From Eukaryota sp. TZLM1-RC (lineage: Eukaryota > Metamonada: BaSk clade), in the NCBI GenBank assembly GCA_040285825.1, contig JAUPSS010000001.1:868001-932000 (forward strand): 64,000 nt of DNA, read 5' to 3'. The notes beneath the pieces are model-generated. The model worked only from the letters and a program-made list of their open reading frames with translations, searched no databases and was not told where the DNA came from. This document shows, in pieces, positions 41,418 through 52,770 of this stretch. How positions within the stretch are numbered: position 1 is the first letter of the stretch; each line of letters starts with the position of its first letter. A program made the translations under genes and the position numbers.

Positions 41418-43391
41418 TTATCCACGATATGTATTACTTCTATTACCACGGCCACCTCGGCCCCTAGTTCCTCTATACAAACTACCACGGCCTCTACTTC
41501 GGCCTCTAAAATTGCCTCTACTGCCTCTACTAAAGTTTCCACGGCCTCTACCATAGCCGGCGCCTTTTCTTTGATTTATAGGGACCAATGAGCGACTACA
41601 GGTTGGGTCCCTACATTCTGTTATAATATGACTTGGGATTTGACAAAAGGTACAAAATTTCTGTCCCCCTCTGGTGTGTTTACCTTTTTTCAATTGAGGG
41701 AATTGTTGGTCTTCAGGGTCGGTTCTTCTTTTCCTTTCTGACGAATGAAATTCTCCTGTTTCTAATTTAGGTTTGTTCGCCTCTTTTCTCAGTAGTTGGA
41801 AGGTTTCCTTGTTCGGTGCGGCTTGCATCCAAGACAAAAGTTTCTCTCTGGCCACTTTGGTTAAATCGTTGAACGAGACTAGTTTGTCGTTCCAAAAAGA
41901 TTGTTTACCGTAAATCTCGAGTAAATTGCTCGTTAATGCCAAGTTATCCAGACCTGTTAAGAAGGCGTTAGCTACGGTCGACATTGGAAGTGTAAATACC
42001 CCTCTTGAAAGTTCGAGTTCTTCAATTCTGGCCGATGGGTCGGATATGTATGTGCACATCCTTAAGATGTCTCCAAAATTTTCCATATAAATCGCGTATT
42101 CTCTTTCTGCGTCGGCGGATGTAGTTACCTTTTGCCAGTTGAATTTAGATTTAAAAAGAGCTAATTTTGCATCATGTAATGATGTGAACTGGCTTCTCCT
42201 ACACAGTAGTAATAATATTTCGGCATCTGTAGGTTTCATACTCACGAGTTGTTGTTGTTTCCAGAAAGATATAATTCTGGCATGGATGCAACCTGAGATT
42301 CCCTGGGGATTCGCTGTTGATAAGACTGATCTAAAAAGATCATAAGAGTGAACAGGTACCCCTATCTTCTTTATGAAGCTTTGATCTATTCTGTATAATT
42401 TTGGTGTTTCCATATTATTCAATTTGGACTGTAAATCGTTTATTTGTTGCTGAGTGTGAGTTGAGTCTCCACTCTGTACTGAGATCAACAGAGCTAAACT
42501 GTTTATCATCTTCGTTATTTGTTCTCGGTGTTGAGGGGTGCTGGATTGTGGGATCTGTATTTGATCGACGTTTTGAGCTCCGTCTCTACCAGTTGTGTCC
42601 CAGAGGGCGAATTCCATGAGGAAATGTACTATTTTCATCTGAGTTTCAGGGAATTCGAGTCTAGGGAGCTCGTGTGTGGTTGCATGTTCTATGGCCTTAG
42701 TTCTGTAATGATAACCAACATGGGACTGTAAGTTTTGATTTAATATGAGGCGTGGATCGAGTGGGTTTTGACTGTGTTGTTGTTGAAATCCAGTTGCCTG
42801 TAGATCTTGTAAACTAAGACCTTGTCCCGTTGTGTGTGTGGTGTCAACCGAGGATTGTGGAACTCCTTCCATCGGTTGTGATGAATCACCAGGTTGGATT
42901 GTGAGGACGTCTAACCCTATTGGTCCTGTGTTTGGTTGAGGTAAGGTGTCTACATGCAGCTGCTGAACTGATTTCGATTCATCTTGGAAATTTAGTTGAA
43001 TTGAGGGCCGGAAAGCCCTGATGCTCTTGAAGGGTGTATTCTCTAAACCAATGATGGGGGTAAAGGTGAAAACCTCGTTCTGTACCCATGAATCGCCTAT
43101 TTGGAGGTTCCTGTTATTAGGAGGAGACATGTTTATATCATCTCGTCTATAAATGACCCCTAATTCTTCATATATGAGCCTGAAATGTTGTGAGGCTGGT
43201 CTCATTTCAACGTAATTTGGTCTATGTGAGACTGGGTAGTATTCATGAACCTCTCTAACTACCGTATAGTCCTCTCCGGGGGCGCTAAGCTCTTCGTAAA
43301 TTTTGTCTATACCAACTCTGAACCAGTCAGGTAGGAGGCGGACGTTCTCGGGACTATCTAGTTTCCCAGAGAAGTCGGTACCAACTTCCAT
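41418..43391 (-). CDS. Gag-like protein of a gypsy-type retrotransposon
   Basis: An intact 657-codon frame from ATG 43391 (MEVGTDFSGKLDSPENVRLL). Near the C-terminus is a CCHC zinc knuckle, CTFCQIPSHIITECRD (C-x2-C-x4-H-x4-C), followed by an RG-rich tail (GRGRGNFSRGSRGNFRGRSR) suited to RNA binding. A Q-rich, low-complexity part lies near residues 160-220. Base composition is more balanced than in the neighbouring AT-rich virus block, which indicates a separate origin. I see no long terminal repeats at either side. Confidence 0.8.
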   Translation of the reverse strand: MEVGTDFSGKLDSPENVRLLPDWFRVGIDKIYEELSAPGEDYTVVREVHEYYPVSHRPNYVEMRPASQHFRLIYEELGVIYRRDDINMSPPNNRNLQIGDSWVQNEVFTFTPIIGLENTPFKSIRAFRPSIQLNFQDESKSVQQLHVDTLPQPNTGPIGLDVLTIQPGDSSQPMEGVPQSSVDTTHTTGQGLSLQDLQATGFQQQHSQNPLDPRLILNQNLQSHVGYHYRTKAIEHATTHELPRLEFPETQMKIVHFLMEFALWDTTGRDGAQNVDQIQIPQSSTPQHREQITKMINSLALLISVQSGDSTHTQQQINDLQSKLNNMETPKLYRIDQSFIKKIGVPVHSYDLFRSVLSTANPQGISGCIHARIISFWKQQQLVSMKPTDAEILLLLCRRSQFTSLHDAKLALFKSKFNWQKVTTSADAEREYAIYMENFGDILRMCTYISDPSARIEELELSRGVFTLPMSTVANAFLTGLDNLALTSNLLEIYGKQSFWNDKLVSFNDLTKVAREKLLSWMQAAPNKETFQLLRKEANKPKLETGEFHSSERKRRTDPEDQQFPQLKKGKHTRGGQKFCTFCQIPSHIITECRDPTCSRSLVPINQRKGAGYGRGRGNFSRGSRGNFRGRSRGRGSLYRGTRGRGGRGNRSNTYRG

Positions 43392-43514
43392 TACCTCTAA
43401 CTACCGAATTCTGAATCCTTTGCTATCGAGGGTGGCGTTATTCCCCAAAAAAATCGTCACGTTCTGTGCGAGGTTTTGCCATTATATTTTTTTATTCTGT
43501 GTCGAGAGGCGAGA

Positions 43515-45552
43515 GTCTCATTCTCATTGCAAGGAGGACCTCTGTGTACACATTCCCTCTAACCAAGTCAAACTTTTGCACATGATTGGACAAGGAGGAT
43601 ATGCCCAGGTGTTTACTGCTTCTTGGTTTGATTCAGACGTCGCCGCCAAGACTGTTGCTCTCACAGAAGAAGGTAAGAAACGACTGAGGAAAGAGATTGG
43701 TATTATGGCCAAGATTGATCATTCCTTTATCCTCCGTGTTTTTGGTCTGGTCAGCTTAATGGACAGACTCGCCATAATTATGGAACTTGCTGAAGGTTCT
43801 CTGCCAGTGCCGTCAAGATTGACTAAACAAAGTCTCTTGTTTGCAAAAAGGATCTGCCAGGCAGTCCGTTTCCTGCACTCCAAATCACTTGCACATGGAG
43901 ATCTCAAGCCCGAAAACATTCTTTTTGTGAATGGGCAAATCAAATTAGCCGATTTTGGAACATCCAGGACTGTTGCCAAGACTTCCACGGCTACCAATCT
44001 ATCATGTACGGCACGGTATGCAGCCTTGGAACAGTTTGAGAACAAATTGTCTCTTGCCTCAGACATCTATGCAATTGGAATCATCCTTTGTGAGTTACTC
44101 TGTAATTATAGGCCATTTGTCAATATGGATCAGCTTGCCATAATGGGAGCTAAGTATTTCAAGACACCATTTGCTTTGGGTGAACACGTTCCCAGTGTGC
44201 TCAAAGAATTAATCGCCCAATGTTGCTCTTCAGATCCAGCTGCCAGACCAAGTATTGCTCAAGTTCTACTAGTTTTGGATCAATTGGATGACTTTGCTGA
44301 AGAAGGTGATGAAAATCCTATTAGTATTAACAATGATGTTCAAACGCAACTGCAATCTGCCAACTTCACAATCGAGTCTCTACGAAAGAATGTTACTGAT
44401 TTGGAGGCTTCCAATCAACAACTCACCAACGATTTGACAGAACGGGATTCCAGAATTGCCTGGTTGGAAGAAGAAAAAGCCGGTATCAATGCCTCCAATC
44501 AACACCTCAGTCACTCTTTGGAAGAACGTGATGCTAGAATTGCCACCATGGAAGAAGCTTTAAATGCCAGCAAGGCCGGTATTGCTGAGAAAGATACAGG
44601 AATTGCCAACCTTAGATCTACCATTGATGAATTGGAAAAGCAAAATACTCTACTCAGTAGAACTAATTCTGACTTAGCAAGCAGAATTGCTGACCTTGAA
44701 GCGTTGTTGAGAGAGTGTCATTGTAATCAACCTTTGAACAATATCGATGATCATCATCCTCCATCTAAGGAAGAAATTTTGGAAGACATAAAGTCGAATG
44801 TAAATTGGAATGGATTGGGAGATGAGGTGAGGAAGGGTGTTGAGGGTTTGGTTGATGGTTCTATCACTGAATTGTATCTTGGGTTCAACAACATTACCTC
44901 TGAAGGCGCTAGTGCTCTCGCGCGTGCTCTGGAGAGCAATTCCACTCTGACTGAATTGAATCTTGGGTTCAACAACATTACCTCTGAAGGCGCTAGTGCT
45001 CTCGCCCGTGCTCTGGAGAGCAATTCCACTCTGACTATATTGAATCTTGACTCCAACAAAATTACCTCTGAAGGCGCTAGTGCTCTCGCCCGTGCTCTGG
45101 AGAGCAATTCCACTCTGACTGAATTGAATCTTTTGGGCAACAACATTACCTCTGAAGGCGCTAGTGCTCTCGCCCATGCTCTGGAGAGCAATTCCTCTCT
45201 GACTACATTGAATTTTGGGGGAAACAACATTACCTCTGAAGGCGCTAGTTCTCTCGCCCATGCTCTGGAGAGCAATTCCACTCTGACTAAATTGTATCTT
45301 CAGTACAACAAAATTACCTCTGAAGGCGCTAGTGCTCTCGCCCGTGCTCTGGAGAGCAATTCCACTCTGACTAGATTGTATCTTAACTCCAACAAAATTA
45401 CCTCTGAAGGCGCTAGTGCTCTCGCCCGTGCTCTGGAGAGCAATTCCTCTCTGACTGAATTGTATCTTTGGAACAACAACATCAGCAATTCAACCAAATC
45501 CAAACTTCGACAAATAGCATCTAATCGTCCTTCTCTTCACATTGTCGTTTAA
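43515..45552 (+). pseudogene. RING-kinase-LRR gene, copy 2 lacking the RING
   Basis: Homology with 16020-18746 starts abruptly at TTGCAAGGAGGACC (43515), just before the kinase. The ORF reads on upstream to 43303 only by chance, through antisense gag sequence, so the RING exon and promoter are gone. The kinase (GQGGYAQVF, VAAK, HGDLKPEN, DFGTSR) and coiled coil are intact, and seven LRR units plus a cap follow, against twelve in copy 1. Without its own start or promoter it is probably not expressed normally, though ATG codons exist. Confidence 0.85.
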
Positions 45553-45672
45553 TAAACACATTTCAATCACTTTTATTATCAACACAAAACCAACTATAAA
45601 ATCGTTCAACACCAATACAAATCAAAACCCAATATAAACTAGAAAAATCAACAACCTCATTTGCCAACATCG

Positions 45673-45725
45673 TAGTCCAGTGGGTTTGCTCTTCGTTCTC
45701 TGCTTTGGCAACAGGGTTCGAATCC
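45673..45725 (+). ncRNA. tRNA-like sequence, copy 3
   Basis: A box TAGTCCAGTGG (45673-45683) and B box GGTTCGAATCC (45715-45725), again about 120 bases after an LRR gene stop codon. Confidence 0.5.
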
Positions 45726-45751
45726 TATCTGCTGCACTTCTGGCAAAAGGG

Positions 45752-45796
45752 GACCCCAAAGTGGGAGCCAGCATTTCCTTTCCCACTTTCCGGGTC
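45752..45796 (+). ncRNA. Strong hairpin, copy 3
   Basis: Same 14-pair stem as the other two copies, at the same distance from the B box. Confidence 0.55.
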
Positions 45797-45959
45797 TGAC
45801 TGCATGGTGCTTGATCAATGAGGGTGATTCTGAAGATTGGGCATTTAGGTTTTTGTGGATCTTGATTTTGCATGTTATTCGCAAAAATTTCCTTTTGTGA
45901 GAAATTGTTACTGTAATTTTAACAAAAATATTCATTTTCTACGGAAAATCAAATCAAAT

Positions 45960-46250
45960 CAAAACAATCTAAAGCACATAAGAAACAAAACTATTTGGGA
46001 ACGCTTCTGTACAAAGCGAAAATGATACGATTCTTCCATAAATTCCCTGCAAAATTGTTACTACTTGAACGACATAAATTACCAAAATCATTGATGAAAT
46101 TCAAGGCGAACTGTTCAATGTTGCCAAAAATCGAAAAGACAAAAGGAACAAACGAAAACTTTGAGTAAAGATTCTTATTTAAATCATTTAATAACGCAGT
46201 ATATTTACCTCTTTTTCGGTCTTCACTAAGTAAAACATCATCACATTAAA
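45960..46250 (-). mobile_element. LINE-A 3' fragment, diverged
   Basis: Counterpart of 19150-19445. DNA similarity to the LINE-A end, with frameshifts. An ATCAA run near 45945-45962 marks its 3' side. Confidence 0.6.
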
Positions 46251-47039
46251 TAAAAGCAAAGGTATCTCTTGATCATCAGAATCGTGACTAAAACAATTAT
46301 TGTTTCCAGACGCATGTGTGGAAATGTTTTTAAACTCTTGAGGAACTTTGTAATTGACTTGGCCTTTGTTTGTGAATCTTGTAAAGCTGTAGATTGTTCA
46401 AAATATTATACGTGTTACAGCACAGGTAACTCCTCTATCTTCTACCTTCCTTTTCAATTTGCTTCTGGAAATTTACTAATAATTTAAAAGAAGGAATATG
46501 GGATATCAAACGGTTATGGAAATTTGTTTGCTTAAAGCTAAAACAGTATTGTCTTACAACTCCAAAAATACTTGAAAATACTAACGGAAACTGTTGCAGA
46601 GTTTATACCGGTTTAATACTCGAATCAGATTTTTTGATCACTTAGAATTGTTGCAAAACCTGTATTGTTCTTCGATCGTGAACAAGACAAATTGTTTAAT
46701 AACATGCTCTTTATTGAACGTATTTTATTGTTCTAGTGTTCTAGTGTTTTATTCTAAGTGTTTCAAGAATATTCAGTTAACCAGAGAACGATCTTTATGA
46801 AGAGCTATCAAAATTGCCACTTCATAATCCTTTATAGACTGCTTTTACTTATAAATTTTGTTTTGTCAAATTCGATTTAAAATAGGAATTTATGCAAAAT
46901 TCATCACTATTTCACAATGTTTGCAAAATTCCGATCTCCTTTGATGAAAAGAGTAAAATTAAAGAGTACAACGTACCCTTATCGTAGGTAGGATGTGTTG
47001 CGCATGTTAAGTATTATTTTACAATTTTTATGGCTCACA
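46251..47039. repeat. Duplicated segment without a recognisable gene, second copy
   Basis: Matches 19446-20235. The 72-codon ORF (46269-46487) is preserved. Nothing else is recognisable. Confidence 0.5.
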
Positions 47040-48640
47040 GCAAACGCTTATCAAGAAAGATTGTAATTTCATATCATCTGGTGTCAATAAGATTATCCGT
47101 TGTGTCCTATCTTTTTCTGCTTTGCTATTCATCCTTTAATGAATGAATTAATACAAGAATTTCAAGCTATTCAAATTACTGCTTATATAAATGAAATTTT
47201 AATTATTGGTCCAATTGCTTCATTGAGAAAAATTGTTAGAATTGTTCAACAACTATTATCAAATTTGTCTTTCCTTAAATATTTCTAAATGCTTGCTGAT
47301 TGGTAAAGAGATTGCTGAACTGGTTATTGATGATCAAATTGTTCCTTTCATTAACTCTTTTGAATCAGGATTCGATTTTTAGGTGGTTATTTAGCCAATT
47401 TTGAGGATATATGAAATCACTTTTCCTCCCTTTTTGCACATTTTGAACAGGAAATTGCTGTTCTTTCAGATTTAGATATTCAAAGACATCCTAAATTTTT
47501 CTTTCTCAGAATTTGTTATTCAGAAGAATTTAGTCATATCCTACGATCAACCTTACCATCTCTCTCGAATTTTGCAGAATTTTAAATGAATTAAGAACAA
47601 AATTGTTGGATGATATGCTCAATATTGATTCTTCTGTTTTCCGTGGTCATATTTGTTTATCACAGAATTAGGAGGCTTAGATTTTAACAATTCTAAATAT
47701 TTGTGTAAAACTGCATCGATTGGTGGATGCAAAATTTTTGAATTATTGAAATGTTTTCCTGAAAACAAACATTTAATAGAATGTTGTGGTATTGATTATT
47801 TGGGGAAGGAAATTGGAGAACGAAATTGAATCCCTCTCTCCTCACATCTGGTCCACATGCTTTCCTACCGATATTGAAGAAATTCCCGCCAGAACTTTGA
47901 TTTCTTGAAGATCTACATACACCAAATTGCAGAAATAAATACTAAGGGTTTTTGAAAACTTGCATTTTATTTTTGATCTTAGCTTGCATAAAGAGAAGAA
48001 TCTCGTTTTTACCAACTGTTGTATTGATCTTAAGGAAAGTAGCTCAAGTTGTCTTATTTACCAAATTCTAGATGTTTATGTTTTATTCTTAAATCGCCAT
48101 CAAAGGACAACTGCCTTAAACATGAGGTTATTTTCTGTGGCCATGCAGTTTGCCAAATGAATTGATCTGTCGTTGTGGTCAGCTTCTTATGTTGAATCAT
48201 TTATATTATTGCTAATTTAATATTACCTAACGATCAGTTGTTGATGATGTTGTTAGTTACCAACTGTAAGCCATGTGCAAAAGTCACCATATTGAAGCTT
48301 TTGTTGAACCACTTCTGCGTAAATTGCCACCTGAGAATGATGATAATACTTTTGGAAAACGCCGTGCTGATTTAATGACTTCTGCGTCTGATGGTGTGAT
48401 GAAAGTTGTTGATGGTTGTGAAGATTCAGCAATTGATTTTGCCAAAAAAGATGAAACTCCACTCTGCTTCATTGAAAAGAGCAAAATCAAGAGCCTTTAT
48501 CTCGCCTAGGGTTTGTTGAGCATGTGAAATATCAGTTGGTTCCATTTGCTGTTTCTCTTTTTGGTAACTTTGGAATCTTTGGTATAAAATTTGTCGAAGG
48601 ATTCTGATGTTTCCTAAAAGAAAGAGCAGGAAACGAGCTG
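47040..48640 (+). mobile_element. LINE-C, long but degenerate
   Basis: The plus strand shows, in broken frames, FCFAIHPLMNELIQEFQ and AYINEILIIGP (reverse transcriptase region with the catalytic aspartates lost); a middle part; MCKSHHIEAFVEPLLRKLPP and RRADLMTSASDGVMKVVD (AD-x13-D nuclease motif); then VPFAVSLFGNFGIFGIKFVE, the FVPFAFS-like end. It is clearly related to LINE-B but old. It extends over 1.6 kb because, unlike at 20.5 kb, no LINE-A cut it. Confidence 0.72.
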
Positions 48641-49940
48641 ATCATTAATTTCAGGTACATTAGAGTTGTTTTTAGTATACTTAAAACAATTTCAGAAATG
48701 ATAACCAAAACAGTTACAATTATCACTAGAGTATACAGATCGTGCACTTGAGATATTAGATGATGTGGATGGGTGTATTGAGAAATTATTGAGTTCTAGT
48801 TTGTTGTTTATTTTTTTTGTTTGCGTTTCAAAATAAAAGAAAACATGATAGAAGATGCTGCTGAAAATGAGTACTAGAAATACGATACTGTATAAAACCA
48901 CAGCCATTGTAAAAGAAATCTCCTGTTGAGTTTACAAAAGCTGAATTCCCAACTTCGATTCCCTTCATCAATCCCCCAAACCCAATGTAGTCTTTTGAGA
49001 GCACCGTAGAAAAGCTCTGACATCAATGATGCTGATGACACTTAAAGCCAACAACCTCTGTGCTTTGCCTTTGTTCAAAATGATGGTTGGGTCATAATCA
49101 TACCCTCTTTTAGACGAATGAATGCTACTTTTGAAGCCTTATGTAATCTACCACGCAAAACAAAGAAGTGCTAATTTTTATGGAATAAATGAGAAACAAC
49201 TAGTGCCGATGGGTAAGCCTGGGACTGTTTCAAAAACCTTCGATCTATTTATAAATCAGTCTTTCCAAATTGGATTGAGAACAATATCTCTTTGTATTTT
49301 CTTGTTAGTAAACATTTGTTTATATTATTTCTCTTACAATGATTAAAGTTCATTAAATAACTACTAAAAAAATCTACCTGAATTGGCTCTAAGCCTACGC
49401 AGCGGTCCATTACAAGTCCTTATCCAATAATATCCTTCAGAAAGAATGGCACGGAAAGGGTGGCACGGAAACCTTTGGTAAATTGATGATGACAGGTTTT
49501 CCAACATGAAACCAGGCCCATCGTTGGTGAGAGTTCTCACAAACAGAAGAGATGTCTGATGTCTCCTGAACACTGCAAATTAAGTTATAGAAGCCGTTGA
49601 GTTGGTTTGACTCCAGAAAGTATGCGAAAAGTCAGCGGCACATGGTTTGACGGAGGTTTGGAGGGAAACTGAAATTGGGTGAATAGTATTCAACATAAAA
49701 GTCAACCAAAAAGTTTAATGGATTTGATCAACAAAATAATCATCAGCTCGAACAAGTTCATTCTCCCACATTGTATTCTCACATAACCCGAAGTAATACT
49801 CTGATAAACAGATATCAAGTAGAATAGGAAACTAAGTCCCCTCCACGTAATAATACCTTTGGAAAGGGGTTACAACGGTGAAGACCCTTCGATTCTTCTT
49901 TTCAGTTCAATTAATATGTACATACTATTTGATTCGATTG
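48641..49940. other. Unassigned 1.3 kb
   Basis: No gene is recognised on either strand. ORFs are short (up to 78 codons) and none has a motif. The stretch may hold further decayed LINE material beyond recognition. Confidence 0.4.
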
Positions 49941-50150
49941 TGTTTATTCAATCGTGTTTACTGGCAAAACAGGATTGTATTTTCTATGTAAGAAAATGGA
50001 GAAAATAGTTTCTGATTGACTTTCTTCTTTTGGAAAATTTTGTGAATTAGTAATAAACTGTTTCAATGCAGGGGAGGCAGGTTTTGAGGAGCTTTAGTTG
50101 TGTATTTGATGATTTCTTATTCCTTATTTAATAAAATGAATGCTTTTTAA
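49941..50150 (+). mobile_element. LINE-B 3' end remnant
   Basis: DNA and broken protein similarity to the last 150 bases of LINE-B coding sequence (FNRVYWQNRIVF, then INCFNAGEAGFEE) and its AATAAA-bearing 3' UTR. Frameshifted. Confidence 0.65.
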
Positions 50151-50254
50151 TGTATCCTTTTGAGTTTATGTATTTGTCAATCAAACAATGGACCTTACTT
50201 GTGCCCTAGATATAGGCTGACATAGTATTACAATGTTAATCTCCAGACATGATG

Positions 50255-51163
50255 CTACGGAGTTTTGGATAGCCAATCCCAAATGATGTGGTTTGTCTCT
50301 TCTGGATTTGTTTCAGCGGGACAATGACCTTCGCCTTCAATAACTACTATTGAAGTGTTCAGTAGCTCTTCCAACCACCTTCCTTCTTCTAACGGAACCA
50401 CTGCATCCTTGTCTCCCCATATTATCAGTCTTGGGAGATCCCCGATTGACCTTATTAAATCAACACCAATATCCTCACTTTGAGTTGCCATCATTTTAAC
50501 TAAGCATTTATGGGTCTCGGGCATCTGTAGTGGAGTGAAGTGTCCTTCAATCTCTTCCTCTGTAGGTACCCTTCCATAAGCTTTAATTAGACTCCTTTCA
50601 AAGCGACTTCTTCTTTTGAGTACTGCTTTGGTAATTGGATAAATCAATGGTCTCAGTGGTCTCAAGCTGCATATGAATTTCGCTACAGCTGGAATGACTG
50701 GTTGTAGAGCCGGGGCAATAAAGATTAAACGTTCTATTTTGTGTTCTTTCTCCTTTTTCATCATTATTGCACTAGCACATCCCATTGAATGAGCAATAAT
50801 TACCCATTTCAGGGTATCTGATATGCTATACTCTTGCTCTACATGTTGTATTACACCCCATAACAACCTGGCTCTATCATCATGACCATGAACAAAATTT
50901 GTACATCGACAGGATAGCCCAAAGCCAACCATATCAATGGCTAACACAAAGAAACCCTTTTCAGCAAGAAAGGGACCAAGGAACCTCCAATTGTATGTAT
51001 TACCAAACATACCGTGGTTCAACAACACAAGTGTACAATCCCTAACAGCTTTGTTCGCTGGGATCCATCTTTCTGTATGTAGATCTAGTGAGTTTACTGT
51101 TAAATAATCTGAAGTGTGAGAATAGAGGAGGGACATTATGTGCGAACTTTCTGTGGTTTTCAT
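50255..51163 (-). CDS. Alpha/beta-hydrolase fold enzyme
   Basis: 302 residues from ATG 51163, intact to TAG. The fold signature is complete: oxyanion loop LLNHGMFGNTYNW, nucleophile elbow AHSMGCAS (Ser, with Ala in place of the common first Gly), acid residue in IIWGDKDAVVP and catalytic His in GEGHCPAETNPEE. A lid domain of about 80 residues lies between the nucleophile and the acid residue. Family members cleave esters, epoxides, lipids or peptides; the substrate here is unknown. No signal peptide. The base composition is closer to balanced than in neighbouring repeats. It is the only apparently intact single-copy gene in the 46-59 kb stretch. Confidence 0.88.
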   Translation of the reverse strand: MKTTESSHIMSLLYSHTSDYLTVNSLDLHTERWIPANKAVRDCTLVLLNHGMFGNTYNWRFLGPFLAEKGFFVLAIDMVGFGLSCRCTNFVHGHDDRARLLWGVIQHVEQEYSISDTLKWVIIAHSMGCASAIMMKKEKEHKIERLIFIAPALQPVIPAVAKFICSLRPLRPLIYPITKAVLKRRSRFERSLIKAYGRVPTEEEIEGHFTPLQMPETHKCLVKMMATQSEDIGVDLIRSIGDLPRLIIWGDKDAVVPLEEGRWLEELLNTSIVVIEGEGHCPAETNPEETNHIIWDWLSKTP

Positions 51164-51317
51164 TTGAAATGCATACTTTCGTCAAGCATCATTCACACTT
51201 ATTCCAAGAACTTTCATCCTTGGTGAGATCGTCCATAGACGTTCTAGAATCCTTGAATAATTGGCCACCAAGCTCAGTGAGCCCATTTCTCCTCTAGAAC
51301 AATACGTAGCTTTGAAA

Positions 51318-52770
51318 CTAGTTTCTTTGTGGTCTCTGGAACGCTTCTGGTCTTGTTCCATAGTAGTGCTCACTAATTGCAATTTCTAGCTGATTTAGTG
51401 ATGCAGAAATGTCTCTAGACGATACTTGATTACATTCCGGTCAACTGAAATAGGCGTTGTGAACTTTAACTTCACCATCAACTTCTCGATAGATCTTTTG
51501 GTGTAGCATCTTGCAGCAGTTCACCTTTGCAGATGTCATATATTCATCTCCGATCTTCACATTAGCAAATGAACGTTGTAACAACTTGAGAAATGCCTTA
51601 CGTGGAGTTTTCACCTTTTAACGTGATGTACCACCACCTCCATTGCCAAACCACACCTTTACTTCTCGACCGTTTGCAAATTTTTTCACTTTGTTGATAA
51701 TGGAGCTGAATCTTTTCTGTTTTCTTATAAAGAAGTCAAATGTGTTTCTCTTCAATGCTTTTCGAGCACTCACATATAATTGCTGCTTTAGCAATGATCG
51801 TCTTACGTTATTACCTTCATAGTCCTTATAGTCACCGATAGCTGATATTTCAAGCAGATAATGGTTCAATTTCTGCACGTCATAAACATCTATTGATGAG
51901 TGGGTCAGTGAAGCGGAGTGATTGATTTTTCGTTGCTTTGGTGCCAAGAAGATATTGGATACGGTCGGCCCTGAACGTGTTCCAATACTGGAACCACATA
52001 GATTTGAATGGTTGGGGTCGATGGCCCAGAACAACATTTCCGTTTGGTCATCAGGTGCCTGCCACTCAGTAGCTTTTGGTTTCTGGCGAGGTCTTGGCCG
52101 TTCAACCTTGGCTTGCAAGGTATGTTTTCTATTCCGAGTGGTTTCGTAGTAGTCAAGTTCCCCTCTGGATCTCTTATTACTCAAGGCTTCTCCAGACAAT
52201 CTCACTCGTGTTGCTTTGGGGTGCGGTTTGAAAGTTATACGGACACTATCACCATTAGAAGACATGTTGTAGTCATTAGCTTTTGTTTTAAAAAATAAAT
52301 AAGGGTTTTTCAAAATTGTTTGTGATGTGTTTTTGGAGATAAAATGGTTGAGAACCCATGTGGAAAAGGGGACAAAAGCAGGCTTCAAACTAGCGATGGG
52401 AGTGAGTCTATGTCGTCTAAAGGTATATGGAAAGGCTTGCTCCAGGTAGTTTTGGATTGTTAAGCCGCAACGAAAGATGTAGGTACCGTTCTCTTGATTA
52501 AGAGTCACTCTTAGAGAAGAAAGAAGAGTGTTGTACCTGTGAGGATCACCAACCAAATAGTTAAACAGAGTAAGAGCCATGGTATGGTGAGTGTTGAACC
52601 AAGAAAGAAGAGGTTCACGAAAGTTCGTGCTGTTGTGAAGAACAGAACCAGCATAAGTGGCTGGTGCAGGGCAGATATAACCTACCGCATACGAGCGGAA
52701 GAAGTTAAGCTTCCACGACACAAGTCCATCAGCAAGAAGCTGCTGGCAGTTGCCTTGCAGCTGGCGGCAC
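51318..52770 (-). pseudogene. Fanzor (eukaryotic TnpB-like RNA-guided nuclease) remnant
   Basis: The minus frame 52770-51621 then continues in the same frame past TAA (51618-51620) and TGA (51441-51443) to TAG (51318-51320). Motifs in order: MLFWAIDPNHSNL (RuvC-I, DPG-like), a helical stretch, VKVWFGNGGGG (RuvC-II neighbourhood), KIGDEYMTSAKVNCC (the DEyxTSxxC step), PEC at the second zinc pair and SSRDISASLNQ (RuvC-III, RDxNAxxN), ending near RPEAFQR. The order is diagnostic for TnpB/Fanzor. The TGA falls at the first Cys of the second zinc pair. It is joined at 52770 to the duplicated spacer, whose codons give the ORF a false N-terminus. Confidence 0.72.

Noticed and set aside
43303-43514. 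N-terminal 70 residues of the second kinase ORF
   Set aside because: They are antisense gag and non-coding sequence before the homology with copy 1 starts at 43515.
40284-43515. Long terminal repeats around the gag-pol element
   Set aside because: I compared the outer few hundred bases by eye and found no matching direct repeats. The element is truncated at both sides.
51441-51443. TGA at a cysteine position in the Fanzor remnant, suggesting TGA codes for Cys
   Set aside because: The long ORFs here (Piezo, PARG, RING-kinase-LRR, gag) use TGT/TGC and never in-frame TGA, so the code is standard and this is decay.
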